The notes below the pieces were generated by a model that saw only the letters and a list, made by a program, of their open reading frames with translations, did not search any database and was not told where the DNA came from. Shown in pieces: positions 1 to 7,615 of a stretch of DNA of 64,000 bases (position 1 is its first letter; each line of letters begins with the position of its first letter). The DNA is from UBA2357 sp041678045 (GTDB lineage: Bacteria > Pseudomonadota > Gammaproteobacteria > Burkholderiales > Rhodocyclaceae), in the NCBI GenBank assembly GCA_041678045.1, contig JBAYOV010000008.1:17823-81822 (forward strand), written 5' to 3'. The position numbers and the translations under genes were made by a program.

Positions 1-307
1 GATCGTCGATGACGCCGCCGGCCTCGTTGAGCATGCACGAGTACAGGGCCTTGCCCGGCTCGCGAAGCTTGCTCACGTCGTTGGCGAGGAGGCCGCGCAG
101 GTAGTCGGTGGCACCGGCCCCGAGCAGATCGAGCGAAAGCATGTGCGACACGTCGAACATGCCGGCATCGCTGCGCACGGCGTGGTGTTCCTCGATTTGC
201 GAGCCGTAGTTGACCGGCATTTCCCAGCCGGCAAAACCGACCAGGCGTGCGCCGGCGGCAAGGTGGCTGTCGTAAAGCGGGGTGCGCAGGGCGGGGGTGT
301 GGCTCAT
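1..307 (-). CDS. gcvT: Glycine cleavage system T protein (aminomethyltransferase), N-terminal part
   Basis: T protein takes the aminomethyl group left on the H protein and passes the methylene to tetrahydrofolate, releasing ammonia. The first 102 residues are visible; the gene runs off the left edge. The translation starts MSHTPALRTPLYDSH and contains GWEMPVNYGSQIEEH and FDVSHM, the usual GcvT N-terminal folate-domain blocks. The ATG at 307-305 is chosen because it gives a normal N-terminus for the family. The gene lies about 110 bases downstream of a tandem glycine riboswitch on the same strand, so glycine-dependent control is expected. The identification is firm; nothing can be said of the missing part. 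Confidence 0.95.
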   Translation of the reverse strand, partial: MSHTPALRTPLYDSHLAAGARLVGFAGWEMPVNYGSQIEEHHAVRSDAGMFDVSHMLSLDLLGAGATDYLRGLLANDVSKLREPGKALYSCMLNEAGGVIDD

Positions 308-415
308 GGCGGGCTCCAGGAAAACGGGTCAGGGTAAACAGCGGGCGACAGGCGGGGCGATACGGAGCTGGCGCGCGGCACCGCCCGGCGGTGTGTGCGT
401 GATCAGCCCTGTGTT

Positions 416-618
416 CGCCCCGTCTGTCCCTTGTACCTGAGAGATTCCGTGCAGCGTCGTGCGACGCCTGCCTGGGTGCCCCTTCGGTGGATGCCCTGAC
501 CCTGCGGTCCGGCATCGCTCTCCAGAATTGTGGTTCGTTCGCGGTCCTTTTGCCTGAGCGGTTCCGGGGGGTTACGCCTTCGGCGACTTCAACAGGAGGA
601 AGTGCTCTCCCGCGAGAC
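416..618 (-). promoter_or_regulatory. Tandem glycine riboswitch upstream of gcvT
   Basis: Read on the minus strand, two glycine-aptamer copies follow one another. The first holds CTCAGGCAAAAGGAC (complement of 544-558) and the second CTCAGGTACAAGGGAC (complement of 426-441). Each is preceded by a GGAGAG start and a CCGAAGG-type internal loop. This two-aptamer arrangement in front of gcv genes is the classic glycine riboswitch, which normally raises expression of glycine cleavage genes when glycine is abundant. The outer limits are approximate. No clear terminator hairpin was found between the second aptamer and gcvT, so the mode of output is not visible. Confidence 0.92.
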
Positions 619-624
619 GGGCGC

Positions 625-653
625 ACGATACCACCATGTCGCTCCGGCGGCAA
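625..653 (-). promoter_or_regulatory. Probable sigma-70 promoter of the riboswitch-gcvT transcript
   Basis: On the minus strand TTGCCG (653-648) and TATCGT (630-625) are separated by 17 bases. Each matches four of six consensus positions. The expected start near 618 coincides with the first helix of the riboswitch, which supports the call. Confidence 0.5.
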
Positions 654-689
654 CGAGCGTGCCGGGGTGGAGTTTGCTATTCTCGTTCG

Positions 690-1622
690 ATGGATTCTTC
701 AATCGGCCGTTCTTCGATCAGTCATTTTCCGGTGCTGCGTGGCAGGCGGCACCATGTACGAGCGTGGGCGACCTCGGCCGATGCGGGCGCGCCGTTGTTG
801 TTCCTGCTGCATGGCTGGGGGGATGTGTCGGCCAGTTTCCAGTTCGTGGTCGATGCGCTGCAGCGGTCATGGCGGGTGATTGCGCCGGACTGGCGCGGTT
901 TTGGCCTGTCCTGGGATGGGGATGCGTCCGGGGCGGCGGAGCAGGCGTACTGGTTTCCGGACTATCTGGCCGACCTTGAAGCCGTGCTCATGCACTATCA
1001 GCCGCACGGTCAGGTGACTTTGGTGGGGCACAGCATGGGTGGCAATGTGGCCTGTCTGTATGCCGGTGTGCGACCGGAACGGGTGCGCGCGGTGGTGGCG
1101 CTCGATGCCTTCGGTCTGCCCGCCCGCCCGGCCGACGAGGCGCCCGGGCGTCTGGCGCAATGGCTGGATCAGCTGGCTGCGCCGCAGGGGTTTCGGCGCT
1201 ATGCGGACAGGCAGGCGTTCGTCGCCCGGTTGATGCGGGACAATCCCCGGTTGCGTGCGGACCGGGCGGCCTTCCTGGCCGAGCACATGCTGCTTGCGGC
1301 GACGGACGGGGGTTGGCGGGTGGCGATCGATCCGGCGCACCGGCATGTGAATCCGGTGCCGTACCGGCGGGCCGAGGCGCTGGCCTGCTGGCGTCGGGTG
1401 CAGGCGCGTGTGTTGTGGGTGGAGCAGGCCGATCCGGCCTGGCGGCGACGCCTGGGGTTGGACGATGCGAGCCATGCGGAAGGCGCGGCCTGTTTTGCGC
1501 GGCTGGAGCGGGCCTGGCTGGCGGGGACCGGACACAACATGCATCACGATCAGCCCGAGCGGCTGGCGCAATTGATCGAGCAGTTTGTCACAGGAGACAC
1601 GGATGAGCGCGCAGCGGGCTGA
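690..1622 (+). CDS. Alpha/beta-fold hydrolase
   Basis: A 310-residue member of the alpha/beta hydrolase superfamily, probably a cytoplasmic esterase-like enzyme; the substrate cannot be told. HGWGD near residue 41 forms the oxyanion region. VGHSMGG carries the predicted nucleophile Ser115, and TGHNMHHDQPE near the C-terminus carries the likely catalytic histidine. An in-frame ATG at 636 exists, but that start would put coding sequence inside the divergent gcv promoter, and its first 18 residues do not look like the family, so the ATG at 690 is preferred. The end overlaps the next gene by 20 bases, implying translational coupling with the PHP protein. Confidence 0.8.
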   Translation: MDSSIGRSSISHFPVLRGRRHHVRAWATSADAGAPLLFLLHGWGDVSASFQFVVDALQRSWRVIAPDWRGFGLSWDGDASGAAEQAYWFPDYLADLEAVLMHYQPHGQVTLVGHSMGGNVACLYAGVRPERVRAVVALDAFGLPARPADEAPGRLAQWLDQLAAPQGFRRYADRQAFVARLMRDNPRLRADRAAFLAEHMLLAATDGGWRVAIDPAHRHVNPVPYRRAEALACWRRVQARVLWVEQADPAWRRRLGLDDASHAEGAACFARLERAWLAGTGHNMHHDQPERLAQLIEQFVTGDTDERAAG

Positions 1623-2505
1623 GCGGGTGGAGGGGCCGGTGGTGGCCAGTGAGGGCACCAGTGAGGGGCGTCTGAATGTGGATCTGCATTGCCATTCGAC
1701 GGTGTCCGACGGCCTGCTGGCGCCGGCCGAGGTGGTGCGGCGGGCGGTGGCCAATGGCGTGGACATGCTGGCGCTGACCGACCATGACGAAGTGTCGGGG
1801 CTGGACGAGGCCCATGCGGCGGCACGCCAGTGCGGGTTGCGACTGGTGAGCGGGGTGGAAATTTCGGTGTCCTGCATGGGCGAGACGGTGCATGTTGTCG
1901 GTCTGGGCATCGATCATCGCAATCCTGCGCTGCTGGCCGGGCTGGCACGGGTGCGCAGCGGGCGCGACGAGCGGGCGACACGCATGGGGGCCGAGTTCGA
2001 CCGCATAGGCATTCGTGGGGTGCTCGAAGGCGCGCGTGCGCTGGCGCGCAATCCGGAGTTGGTGAGCCGTTCGCACTTTGCGCGGCAGCTTGTGGCGATG
2101 GGCGTGATGCCCGATGTGGCCACCGTTTTCCAGCATTATCTGGCGAAGGGCAAGCCCGGTTATGTGGAGCATGAGTGGGCCAGTCTGGAAGAGGCCGTGG
2201 GCTGGATACGCGGGGCGGGCGGCATTGCGGTGGTGGCGCATCCGGCGCGTTACCGCTTTTCCGAGGCGGACATGGCACGCCTGTTCCAGCGTTTCGTGGC
2301 GTGCGGTGGCGAGGCGGTGGAGGTGGTGTCCGGGGCGCATAGCGAGGACGAGGTGCGCGCCTTCGCCCGTCTGGCACGCCGGCTGGGCCTGCTGGCCTCG
2401 CGTGCGTCCGACTTTCATGGGGTGGAGGAGAGCCGGGTCGATCTGGGGGCGTGCGTGGATCTGCCCGATGATCTGGTTCCGGTGTGGTCGAGGCTGTTAT
2501 CATGA
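1603..2505 (+). CDS. PHP-domain phosphoesterase (TrpH/RNase AM-like)
   Basis: A 300-residue PHP-domain metal-dependent phosphoesterase resembling E. coli TrpH/YciV, which acts on 5' ends of RNA and on 3',5'-nucleotide bisphosphates. Metal-binding motifs are visible in order: HCHSTVSDG near residue 35, LTDHDEVSG, GVEIS, VAHPARY and the C-terminal ASDFHG. The ATG at 1603 is preferred over the upstream in-frame TTG at 1585 because an AGGAG lies seven bases before it. The start overlaps the preceding hydrolase gene. A YciO-like gene follows closely, the same pairing as yciV-yciO in E. coli. The family is sure; the exact substrate is inferred. Confidence 0.88.
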   Translation: MSAQRAERVEGPVVASEGTSEGRLNVDLHCHSTVSDGLLAPAEVVRRAVANGVDMLALTDHDEVSGLDEAHAAARQCGLRLVSGVEISVSCMGETVHVVGLGIDHRNPALLAGLARVRSGRDERATRMGAEFDRIGIRGVLEGARALARNPELVSRSHFARQLVAMGVMPDVATVFQHYLAKGKPGYVEHEWASLEEAVGWIRGAGGIAVVAHPARYRFSEADMARLFQRFVACGGEAVEVVSGAHSEDEVRAFARLARRLGLLASRASDFHGVEESRVDLGACVDLPDDLVPVWSRLLS

Positions 2506-2539
2506 GCAGTCCGTTCCGGACTGCATCGGTTTTGCTGCC

Positions 2540-3172
2540 ATGTCGCAATTCTTCTCGCTTCACCCCGAACAGCCCCAGCCGCGTCTTGTCCGGCAGGCGG
2601 CGGAAATCATGCGTTCCGGGGGGCTGCTGGCTTTTCCCACCGATTCGGCCTATGCGCTTGGCGGCCATCTGGGAGATGCCTCCCTGCTTGAACGCATCCG
2701 TCGCATCCGCGACGTGGGGGATCGGCACCACTTCACGCTGATGTGCCGCGACCTGTCCGAAATTGCCACCTACGCACGGGTGGACAACAGCCAGTTCCGT
2801 CTGCTCAAGGCCGTCACGCCCGGGCCCTATACCTTCATCCTGGAAGCCACCAAGGAGCTGCCGCGCCGCATGCTGCACCCCAAGCGCAAGACGATTGGCC
2901 TGCGCGTGCCCTCGCATCCGCTGGTGTCGGCGCTGCTCGAAGAGCTCAACGAGCCGATCGTGACTTCGACCCTGATCCTGCCGGGCGAGACCTTGCCGAT
3001 GACCGATGCCGAGGAGATCCGCGATGTGCTGGGCAAGCAGGTCGACCTGATCCTGGAGGCGGGCGCGTGCGGTCCGGAAGCCACCACGGTGATCGACCTC
3101 ACTTCCGGCGCGCCGGAATTGGTGCGGGTGGGGCTGGGAGAGCTCGCCCCGTTTGGTCTGGAAGCGCCATGA
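2540..3172 (+). CDS. YciO/TsaC/YrdC-family protein (L-threonylcarbamoyladenylate synthase-like)
   Basis: A 210-residue protein of the Sua5/YciO/YrdC family, which binds RNA and nucleotides; TsaC/Sua5 members make threonylcarbamoyl-AMP for t6A37 in tRNA. The motif FPTDSAYALG near residue 37, TPGPYTFIL, the KRKTIGLRVP stretch and the C-terminal TTVIDLT are those of the YciO branch, whose own activity is less well settled than that of TsaC. The ATG at 2540 gives the usual short N-terminus, MSQFFSLHP. It sits 34 bases after the PHP gene and is probably in the same operon. Confidence 0.85.
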   Translation: MSQFFSLHPEQPQPRLVRQAAEIMRSGGLLAFPTDSAYALGGHLGDASLLERIRRIRDVGDRHHFTLMCRDLSEIATYARVDNSQFRLLKAVTPGPYTFILEATKELPRRMLHPKRKTIGLRVPSHPLVSALLEELNEPIVTSTLILPGETLPMTDAEEIRDVLGKQVDLILEAGACGPEATTVIDLTSGAPELVRVGLGELAPFGLEAP

Positions 3173-3283
3173 ACCAGCCCCTGTCTCATGGCCGATGCAC
3201 CGGCAAGGCCGGAAAGCCCGGAGAGGAGGCTCCGTGGGGCCGCCCGCCTCTGATACAATGCCGGGTTTTCGCGCCCTGAAGCG

Positions 3284-3943
3284 ATGGAAACCGTAATATC
3301 GACGCTGGCCATCTGGGCCTTGCCGGTGGTGCTGGCAATCACGCTGCATGAAGCCGCCCACGGTTATGTCGCCCGCCACTTCGGCGACCCGACGGCCCAC
3401 TTGGCCGGTCGCATCACACTCAATCCGCTCCGCCATATCGACCCGGTGGGCACCCTGCTGGTGCCTGCGGGCATTCTCATCGTCTCCCTGCTGCTCGGTG
3501 GTGCAGGCATGCTGTTCGGCTGGGCCAAGCCGGTGCCGGTGGATTTTTCCCGTCTGCGCCGTCCCAAGGCGGACATGTTCTGGGTGGCCGGCGCGGGGCC
3601 GTTTTCGAACCTCATCATGGCGCTGTGCTGGGCCGCGCTGTTCAAGCTGGCCTGGGCGATGCCCGAAAATGCCTACACCGTGCCAATGCTGCGCATGGCC
3701 GATGCGGGCATGACGATCAATGCCATCCTGATGCTGCTCAACCTGCTGCCGATTCCGCCGCTCGACGGCGGGCGCATCATGGTCAGCCTGCTGCCGCACC
3801 GGCTGGCGCTGCCCTATGCGCGGCTTGAGCCCTTCGGGCTGCCGATCCTGCTGCTGTTGCTGTTTTCGGGGCTGCTCGGGAGCATCCTGTTTCCGCTGAT
3901 CACGCTCTTCCGCCAGATGCTGGCTCTGATCTTCGCTTTCTAA
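3284..3943 (+). CDS. Site-2 protease family protein (peptidase M50, YwhC-like)
   Basis: A 219-residue integral membrane zinc metalloprotease of the small M50/site-2 protease group. The zinc-binding HEAAH is at residues 22-26 inside the first hydrophobic segment. The second metal motif PPLDGGRI lies in a later membrane segment. Several further hydrophobic stretches fill the protein, and there is no PDZ domain, unlike RseP. The natural substrate is unknown for this branch. The stop is 14 bases before trpS, so the two are probably co-transcribed; a TACAAT hexamer about 30 bases upstream of the start may belong to a promoter. Confidence 0.88.
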   Translation: METVISTLAIWALPVVLAITLHEAAHGYVARHFGDPTAHLAGRITLNPLRHIDPVGTLLVPAGILIVSLLLGGAGMLFGWAKPVPVDFSRLRRPKADMFWVAGAGPFSNLIMALCWAALFKLAWAMPENAYTVPMLRMADAGMTINAILMLLNLLPIPPLDGGRIMVSLLPHRLALPYARLEPFGLPILLLLLFSGLLGSILFPLITLFRQMLALIFAF

Positions 3944-3957
3944 CCACACCATTCATC

Positions 3958-5160
3958 ATGTACGCAGAACGTGTCCTTTCCGGCATGCGGCCCACCGGGC
4001 GACTTCATCTTGGCCACTATCATGGTGTGCTGAAGAACTGGGTCAAGCTGCAGGAAGAGTACCCCTGCCTGTTCTTCGTGGCCGACTGGCACGCGCTGAC
4101 CACGGCCTATGACAACCCGCAGGTGATCGAGGAGAGCATCTGGGAGATGCTCATCGACTGGCTCGCCGCCGGGGTCGATCCGGCGCAGGCCACGCTGTTC
4201 ATCCAGTCGCGGGTGCCCGAGCATGCTGAACTGCACCTGCTGCTGTCGATGATGTGCCCGCTGGGCTGGCTTGAGCGGGTGCCGACCTACAAGGACCAGC
4301 AGGACAGGCTGTCGGACAAGGATCTGTCCACTTATGGCTTTCTTGGCTACCCCTTGCTGCAGTCGGCCGACATCCTGATCTACAGGGCCGACAAGGTGCC
4401 GGTGGGGGAGGATCAGATTCCGCATGTGGAGTTCACCCGCGAGATCGCCCGCCGTTTCAACCACCTGTACGGTCGAGAGCCAGGCTTCGAGGACAAGGCG
4501 AAGGAGGCCATCAGGAAACTGGGCTCCAAGCGTGCCAAGCTGTATGCCGAGTTGCGCACCCGGTTCCAGCAAGAAGGCGAAGAGGCTGCGCTGGACCGGG
4601 CACACGCGCTGCTTGAGGAGGCGCAGAACCTGAGCATGGGCGACCGCGAGCGCCTGTACGGCTATCTGGAGGGCAGCAGCAAGATGATTCTGGTCGAACC
4701 GGAGTCGCTGCTCACCGAGGCTTCGCGCATGCCGGGGCTGGACGGTCAGAAGATGTCCAAGAGCTATGGCAACACCATTTTCCTGCGCGAGGACAGCGAA
4801 TCGGTCACGCGCAAGATCCGCACCATGCAGACCGACCCGGCGCGGGTGCGCCGCACCGATCCGGGGACACCGGAGAAATGCCCGGTGTGGCAGTTTCACC
4901 TGATCTACTCGGATGACGCCACCTGCGCCTGGGTGCAGGAAGGCTGTCGCAGTGCCGGCATCGGCTGCCTGGACTGCAAGCAACCGGTGGTCGAGGGGGT
5001 GCTCAGGGAGCAGCAGACAATGCACGAACGCGCCCAGCCCTATGTGGAAGATCCTTCCCTGGTGCGCAACATCATTGCCGACGGGTGCGAGCGTGCGCGC
5101 AAGATGGCGCAGGAGACGATGCGCGACGTCCGCGAATCCATGGGGCTGGCGCATAGCTGA
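3958..5160 (+). CDS. trpS: Tryptophan--tRNA ligase
   Basis: Class I aminoacyl-tRNA synthetase that charges tRNA-Trp. The ATP-binding HLGHYHG (the HIGH-type signature) is near residue 19 and the second signature KMSKSYGN is near residue 266. At 400 residues it is longer than the roughly 334 of E. coli TrpS. The extra length lies mainly between the two signatures, around residues 165-230, where a charged helical stretch is visible. Longer TrpRS forms of this kind are found in several betaproteobacteria. It follows the M50 protease gene closely and precedes scpA by 36 bases. Confidence 0.95.
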   Translation: MYAERVLSGMRPTGRLHLGHYHGVLKNWVKLQEEYPCLFFVADWHALTTAYDNPQVIEESIWEMLIDWLAAGVDPAQATLFIQSRVPEHAELHLLLSMMCPLGWLERVPTYKDQQDRLSDKDLSTYGFLGYPLLQSADILIYRADKVPVGEDQIPHVEFTREIARRFNHLYGREPGFEDKAKEAIRKLGSKRAKLYAELRTRFQQEGEEAALDRAHALLEEAQNLSMGDRERLYGYLEGSSKMILVEPESLLTEASRMPGLDGQKMSKSYGNTIFLREDSESVTRKIRTMQTDPARVRRTDPGTPEKCPVWQFHLIYSDDATCAWVQEGCRSAGIGCLDCKQPVVEGVLREQQTMHERAQPYVEDPSLVRNIIADGCERARKMAQETMRDVRESMGLAHS

Positions 5161-5196
5161 GCATGAGTTGTCCGTCGACCGGCCTTTCGGGATAAA

Positions 5197-6027
5197 ATGA
5201 GCGCGCTTACCGATCTTGAACCGCTCGAAAGCGCCGGGCACAAGGCGGCGGTCGCCAGGCTGTATGGTCAGCCCTTGCTTGAACTGCCCCACGACCTGTA
5301 CATTCCGCCGGATGCACTGGAGGTGATTCTCGAAGCTTTCGAGGGGCCGCTCGACCTGCTGCTGTACCTGATCCGGAAGTCGAACATCGACATCCTAGAC
5401 ATTCCGATGGCGCCGCTCACTGCGCAGTACCTGGTGTATGTGGAGGCGATGCGGCGCCACAACCTTGAGCTGGCAGCCGATTACCTGCTGATGGCGGCCA
5501 TGCTGCTGGAGATCAAGTCGCGCATGCTGCTGCCCCGGCCGGTGCGCGAGTCCGCAGAGGACGATCTCGATCCGCGTGCCGAACTCGTGCGTCGGCTGGT
5601 GGAATACGAGCAGATGAAGCAGGCTGCGGTGCGACTCGAGGTGCTGCCGCGTGCCGAGCGCGATTTTGAATGGGCCAGCGTGTTCGTTGCCGAAAAGGTG
5701 GTCGAGCGCCTGCCCGAACTGAGCCTGCACGATCTGCAACTGGCCTGGCTGAGGATCATGAAGAAGGCCCGGCTGAACCAGCACCATCGTGTCGAGCGCG
5801 AAGAGCTGTCGGTGCGCGAGCACATGACGCAGATTCTGCGCAGGCTGTCGGCGGGCCGTTTCGTGGTCTTCGAGACCCTGTTCGATGTGCAGCTGGGGCC
5901 GGCGGGTCTGGTGGTGAGTTTCCTGGCTGTGCTCGAACTGGTCAAGGAGCGCATGATCGACGTGACCCAGAATGAAGCTTTTGCACCGATATACGTGAAA
6001 CTCGCGGATGCATCCGACGACGCCTGA
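5197..6027 (+). CDS. scpA: Segregation and condensation protein A
   Basis: ScpA is the kleisin subunit that joins the two heads of the SMC dimer and, with ScpB, forms the condensin that compacts and separates chromosomes. The kleisin N-terminal block FEGPLDLLLYLIRKSNIDIL is near residue 50, and the winged-helix C-terminal region ends the 276-residue protein. An N-terminal extension of about 45 residues before the conserved block is common in betaproteobacteria. The final 20 bases overlap scpB, so expression is coupled. Confidence 0.95.
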   Translation: MSALTDLEPLESAGHKAAVARLYGQPLLELPHDLYIPPDALEVILEAFEGPLDLLLYLIRKSNIDILDIPMAPLTAQYLVYVEAMRRHNLELAADYLLMAAMLLEIKSRMLLPRPVRESAEDDLDPRAELVRRLVEYEQMKQAAVRLEVLPRAERDFEWASVFVAEKVVERLPELSLHDLQLAWLRIMKKARLNQHHRVEREELSVREHMTQILRRLSAGRFVVFETLFDVQLGPAGLVVSFLAVLELVKERMIDVTQNEAFAPIYVKLADASDDA

Positions 6028-6601
6028 CGAGTACAAGCGCGTGCTTGAAGCCGCGCTGCTGGCTGCGACCGCCCCCCTGGCGGTGAGCGACCTGCGCCGG
6101 CTGTTCGACCCCGACCCGGGCAGCGAACAGGTGCGCAGCCTGCTGGATGCGTTGCGCGCCGACTGGCAGGGGCGGGGGGTGGAGCTGGTGCAGCTGGCCT
6201 CCGGCTGGCGTTTCCAGACACGGCCCGAGTATCAGGTCTTTCTCGACCGGCTGAAGGAAGAACGACCGCCGCGCTACTCCCGTGCGGTGCTCGAAACCCT
6301 GGCGATCATTGCCTATCGCCAGCCGGTGACACGTGGCGACATTGAGGATATCCGTGGCGTCGCCGTGTCGCCGAATGTAATCAAGACGCTCGAATCGCGT
6401 GGCTGGATAGACACCGTCGGCCATCGCGAGACACCGGGCAGACCGGCTCTGTTTGCGACCACGCGACGCTTTCTCGACGACCTCGGACTGCGCAGTCTGA
6501 CAGAGCTACCCGCATTGACCGAAATCGAAAGGATCATGGACCTTGTCGACACCAAAGAAATCGAGGCGGCCGCTACGCCCGCCGATGAAGAAGAACGCTG
6601 A
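6008..6601 (+). CDS. scpB: Segregation and condensation protein B
   Basis: ScpB dimerises through winged-helix domains and binds ScpA in the SMC-ScpAB condensin. The 197-residue protein has the conserved RAVLETLAIIAYRQPVTR segment near residue 95 and the following RGVAVSPNVIKTLESRGWI, then GRPALFATT. The start overlaps scpA and the end overlaps rluB, so scpA-scpB-rluB form one tightly packed operon, an arrangement also common in other proteobacteria. Confidence 0.95.
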   Translation: MHPTTPDEYKRVLEAALLAATAPLAVSDLRRLFDPDPGSEQVRSLLDALRADWQGRGVELVQLASGWRFQTRPEYQVFLDRLKEERPPRYSRAVLETLAIIAYRQPVTRGDIEDIRGVAVSPNVIKTLESRGWIDTVGHRETPGRPALFATTRRFLDDLGLRSLTELPALTEIERIMDLVDTKEIEAAATPADEEER

Positions 6602-7559
6602 AGCAGGCGGACGCAACCACGACGCACCGCCCACTCGCCCGGACGCACATGTGTCGGCGCTGGGCGTGGCCGACATGCGCCCGGCGCGCAGACCCCGGCC
6701 TGTTGGCCAGGGCGAACCCAGGCCCAAGGAAGCCACCCTCACCGAGCCCGAGCGCCTGCAGAAGGTGCTGGCACAGATGGGCATCGGTTCGCGGCGCGAG
6801 ATCGAGGAGTGGGTGATTGCCGGCCGCATCTCGGTGAATGGCCTGCCTGCCGCGCTGGGGCAGAAGATCGGCCCGGGCGACCGGGTCAAGTACAACGGCA
6901 AGCTGTTGCCGCTGAAATTCACCCAACGGACCGCCAGGGTGCTGGTGTATCACAAGCCGGAAGGGGAGATCGTCTCGCGGGACGATCCCGAAGGCCGTCC
7001 GTCGGTCTTCGACCGTTTGCCGCTGCTCAGGAAAGGGCGCTGGATTGCGGTGGGGCGGCTGGACTTCAACACCTCCGGTCTGCTGCTGTTTACCAATGAT
7101 GGCGATCTGGCCAACAAGCTGATGCACCCCCGCTACGAGCAGGAGCGCGAGTATGCCGTGCGTCTGCTGGGGGCGCTGACCGACGAGCAGATCGAGTCGC
7201 TCAAGTCCGGCATCGAGCTGGAGGACGGCCCGGCGCGTTTCAGCACCCTCACCGATCAGGGGGGCGAAGGCGCCAACCACTGGTACAAGGTGACCCTTTC
7301 GGAAGGGCGTAACCGCGAGGTGCGGCGCATGTTCGAGGCTGTCGGCCTGACCGTGAGCCGGCTCATGCGAGTGCGCTATGGTTCGGTACAGCTGCCCTCC
7401 AGGCTGAAACGCGGCATGTGGCTGGAAATGCCCGAAGCCGAGGTGCTCGCCCTGACCGGCGAGCCCAAGAACCGGCGCCAGCAGAGCAAGCCCGATGCCG
7501 CGCGTGCCAAGCGTGCAGGGCGGGTGCGGCGCACGGCACCGCGTCCGCGCGCCGAGTAG
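6585..7559 (+). CDS. rluB: 23S rRNA pseudouridine(2605) synthase
   Basis: RsuA/RluB-family enzyme that isomerises U2605 of 23S rRNA. After a basic, low-complexity N-terminal stretch of about 55 residues comes an S4 RNA-binding domain (ERLQKVLAQMGIGSRREIEE). The catalytic domain follows, with the active-site aspartate in GRLDFNTSGLLLF. The C-terminal tail is rich in lysine and arginine. The ATG at 6585 is taken; a TTG at 6543 in the same frame would lie deeper inside scpB and has no better support. RluB rather than RluE or RluF is inferred from length, basic tails and the neighbouring scpAB. Confidence 0.9.
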   Translation: MKKNAEAGGRNHDAPPTRPDAHVSALGVADMRPARRPRPVGQGEPRPKEATLTEPERLQKVLAQMGIGSRREIEEWVIAGRISVNGLPAALGQKIGPGDRVKYNGKLLPLKFTQRTARVLVYHKPEGEIVSRDDPEGRPSVFDRLPLLRKGRWIAVGRLDFNTSGLLLFTNDGDLANKLMHPRYEQEREYAVRLLGALTDEQIESLKSGIELEDGPARFSTLTDQGGEGANHWYKVTLSEGRNREVRRMFEAVGLTVSRLMRVRYGSVQLPSRLKRGMWLEMPEAEVLALTGEPKNRRQQSKPDAARAKRAGRVRRTAPRPRAE

Positions 7560-7615
7560 GGCACTGCGCCGGCCTGCTGGATTCTTCAACCTCTTTCACT
7601 GTCAGACCGTCTCGC

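Noticed and set aside
636..689. Longer N-terminus for the alpha/beta hydrolase
   Set aside because: The 18 extra residues are arginine- and cysteine-rich, unlike the family, and would overlap the divergent gcv promoter.
487..979. Overlapping plus-strand frames across the riboswitch region
   Set aside because: The DNA is explained by the minus-strand riboswitch and promoter; the frames have no domain and run into the hydrolase gene.
1550..3952. An 800-codon open frame on the minus strand
   Set aside because: It lies opposite four well-supported genes. Its translation is rich in arginine, glutamine, histidine and proline without any domain, as expected for the antisense of GC-rich genes.
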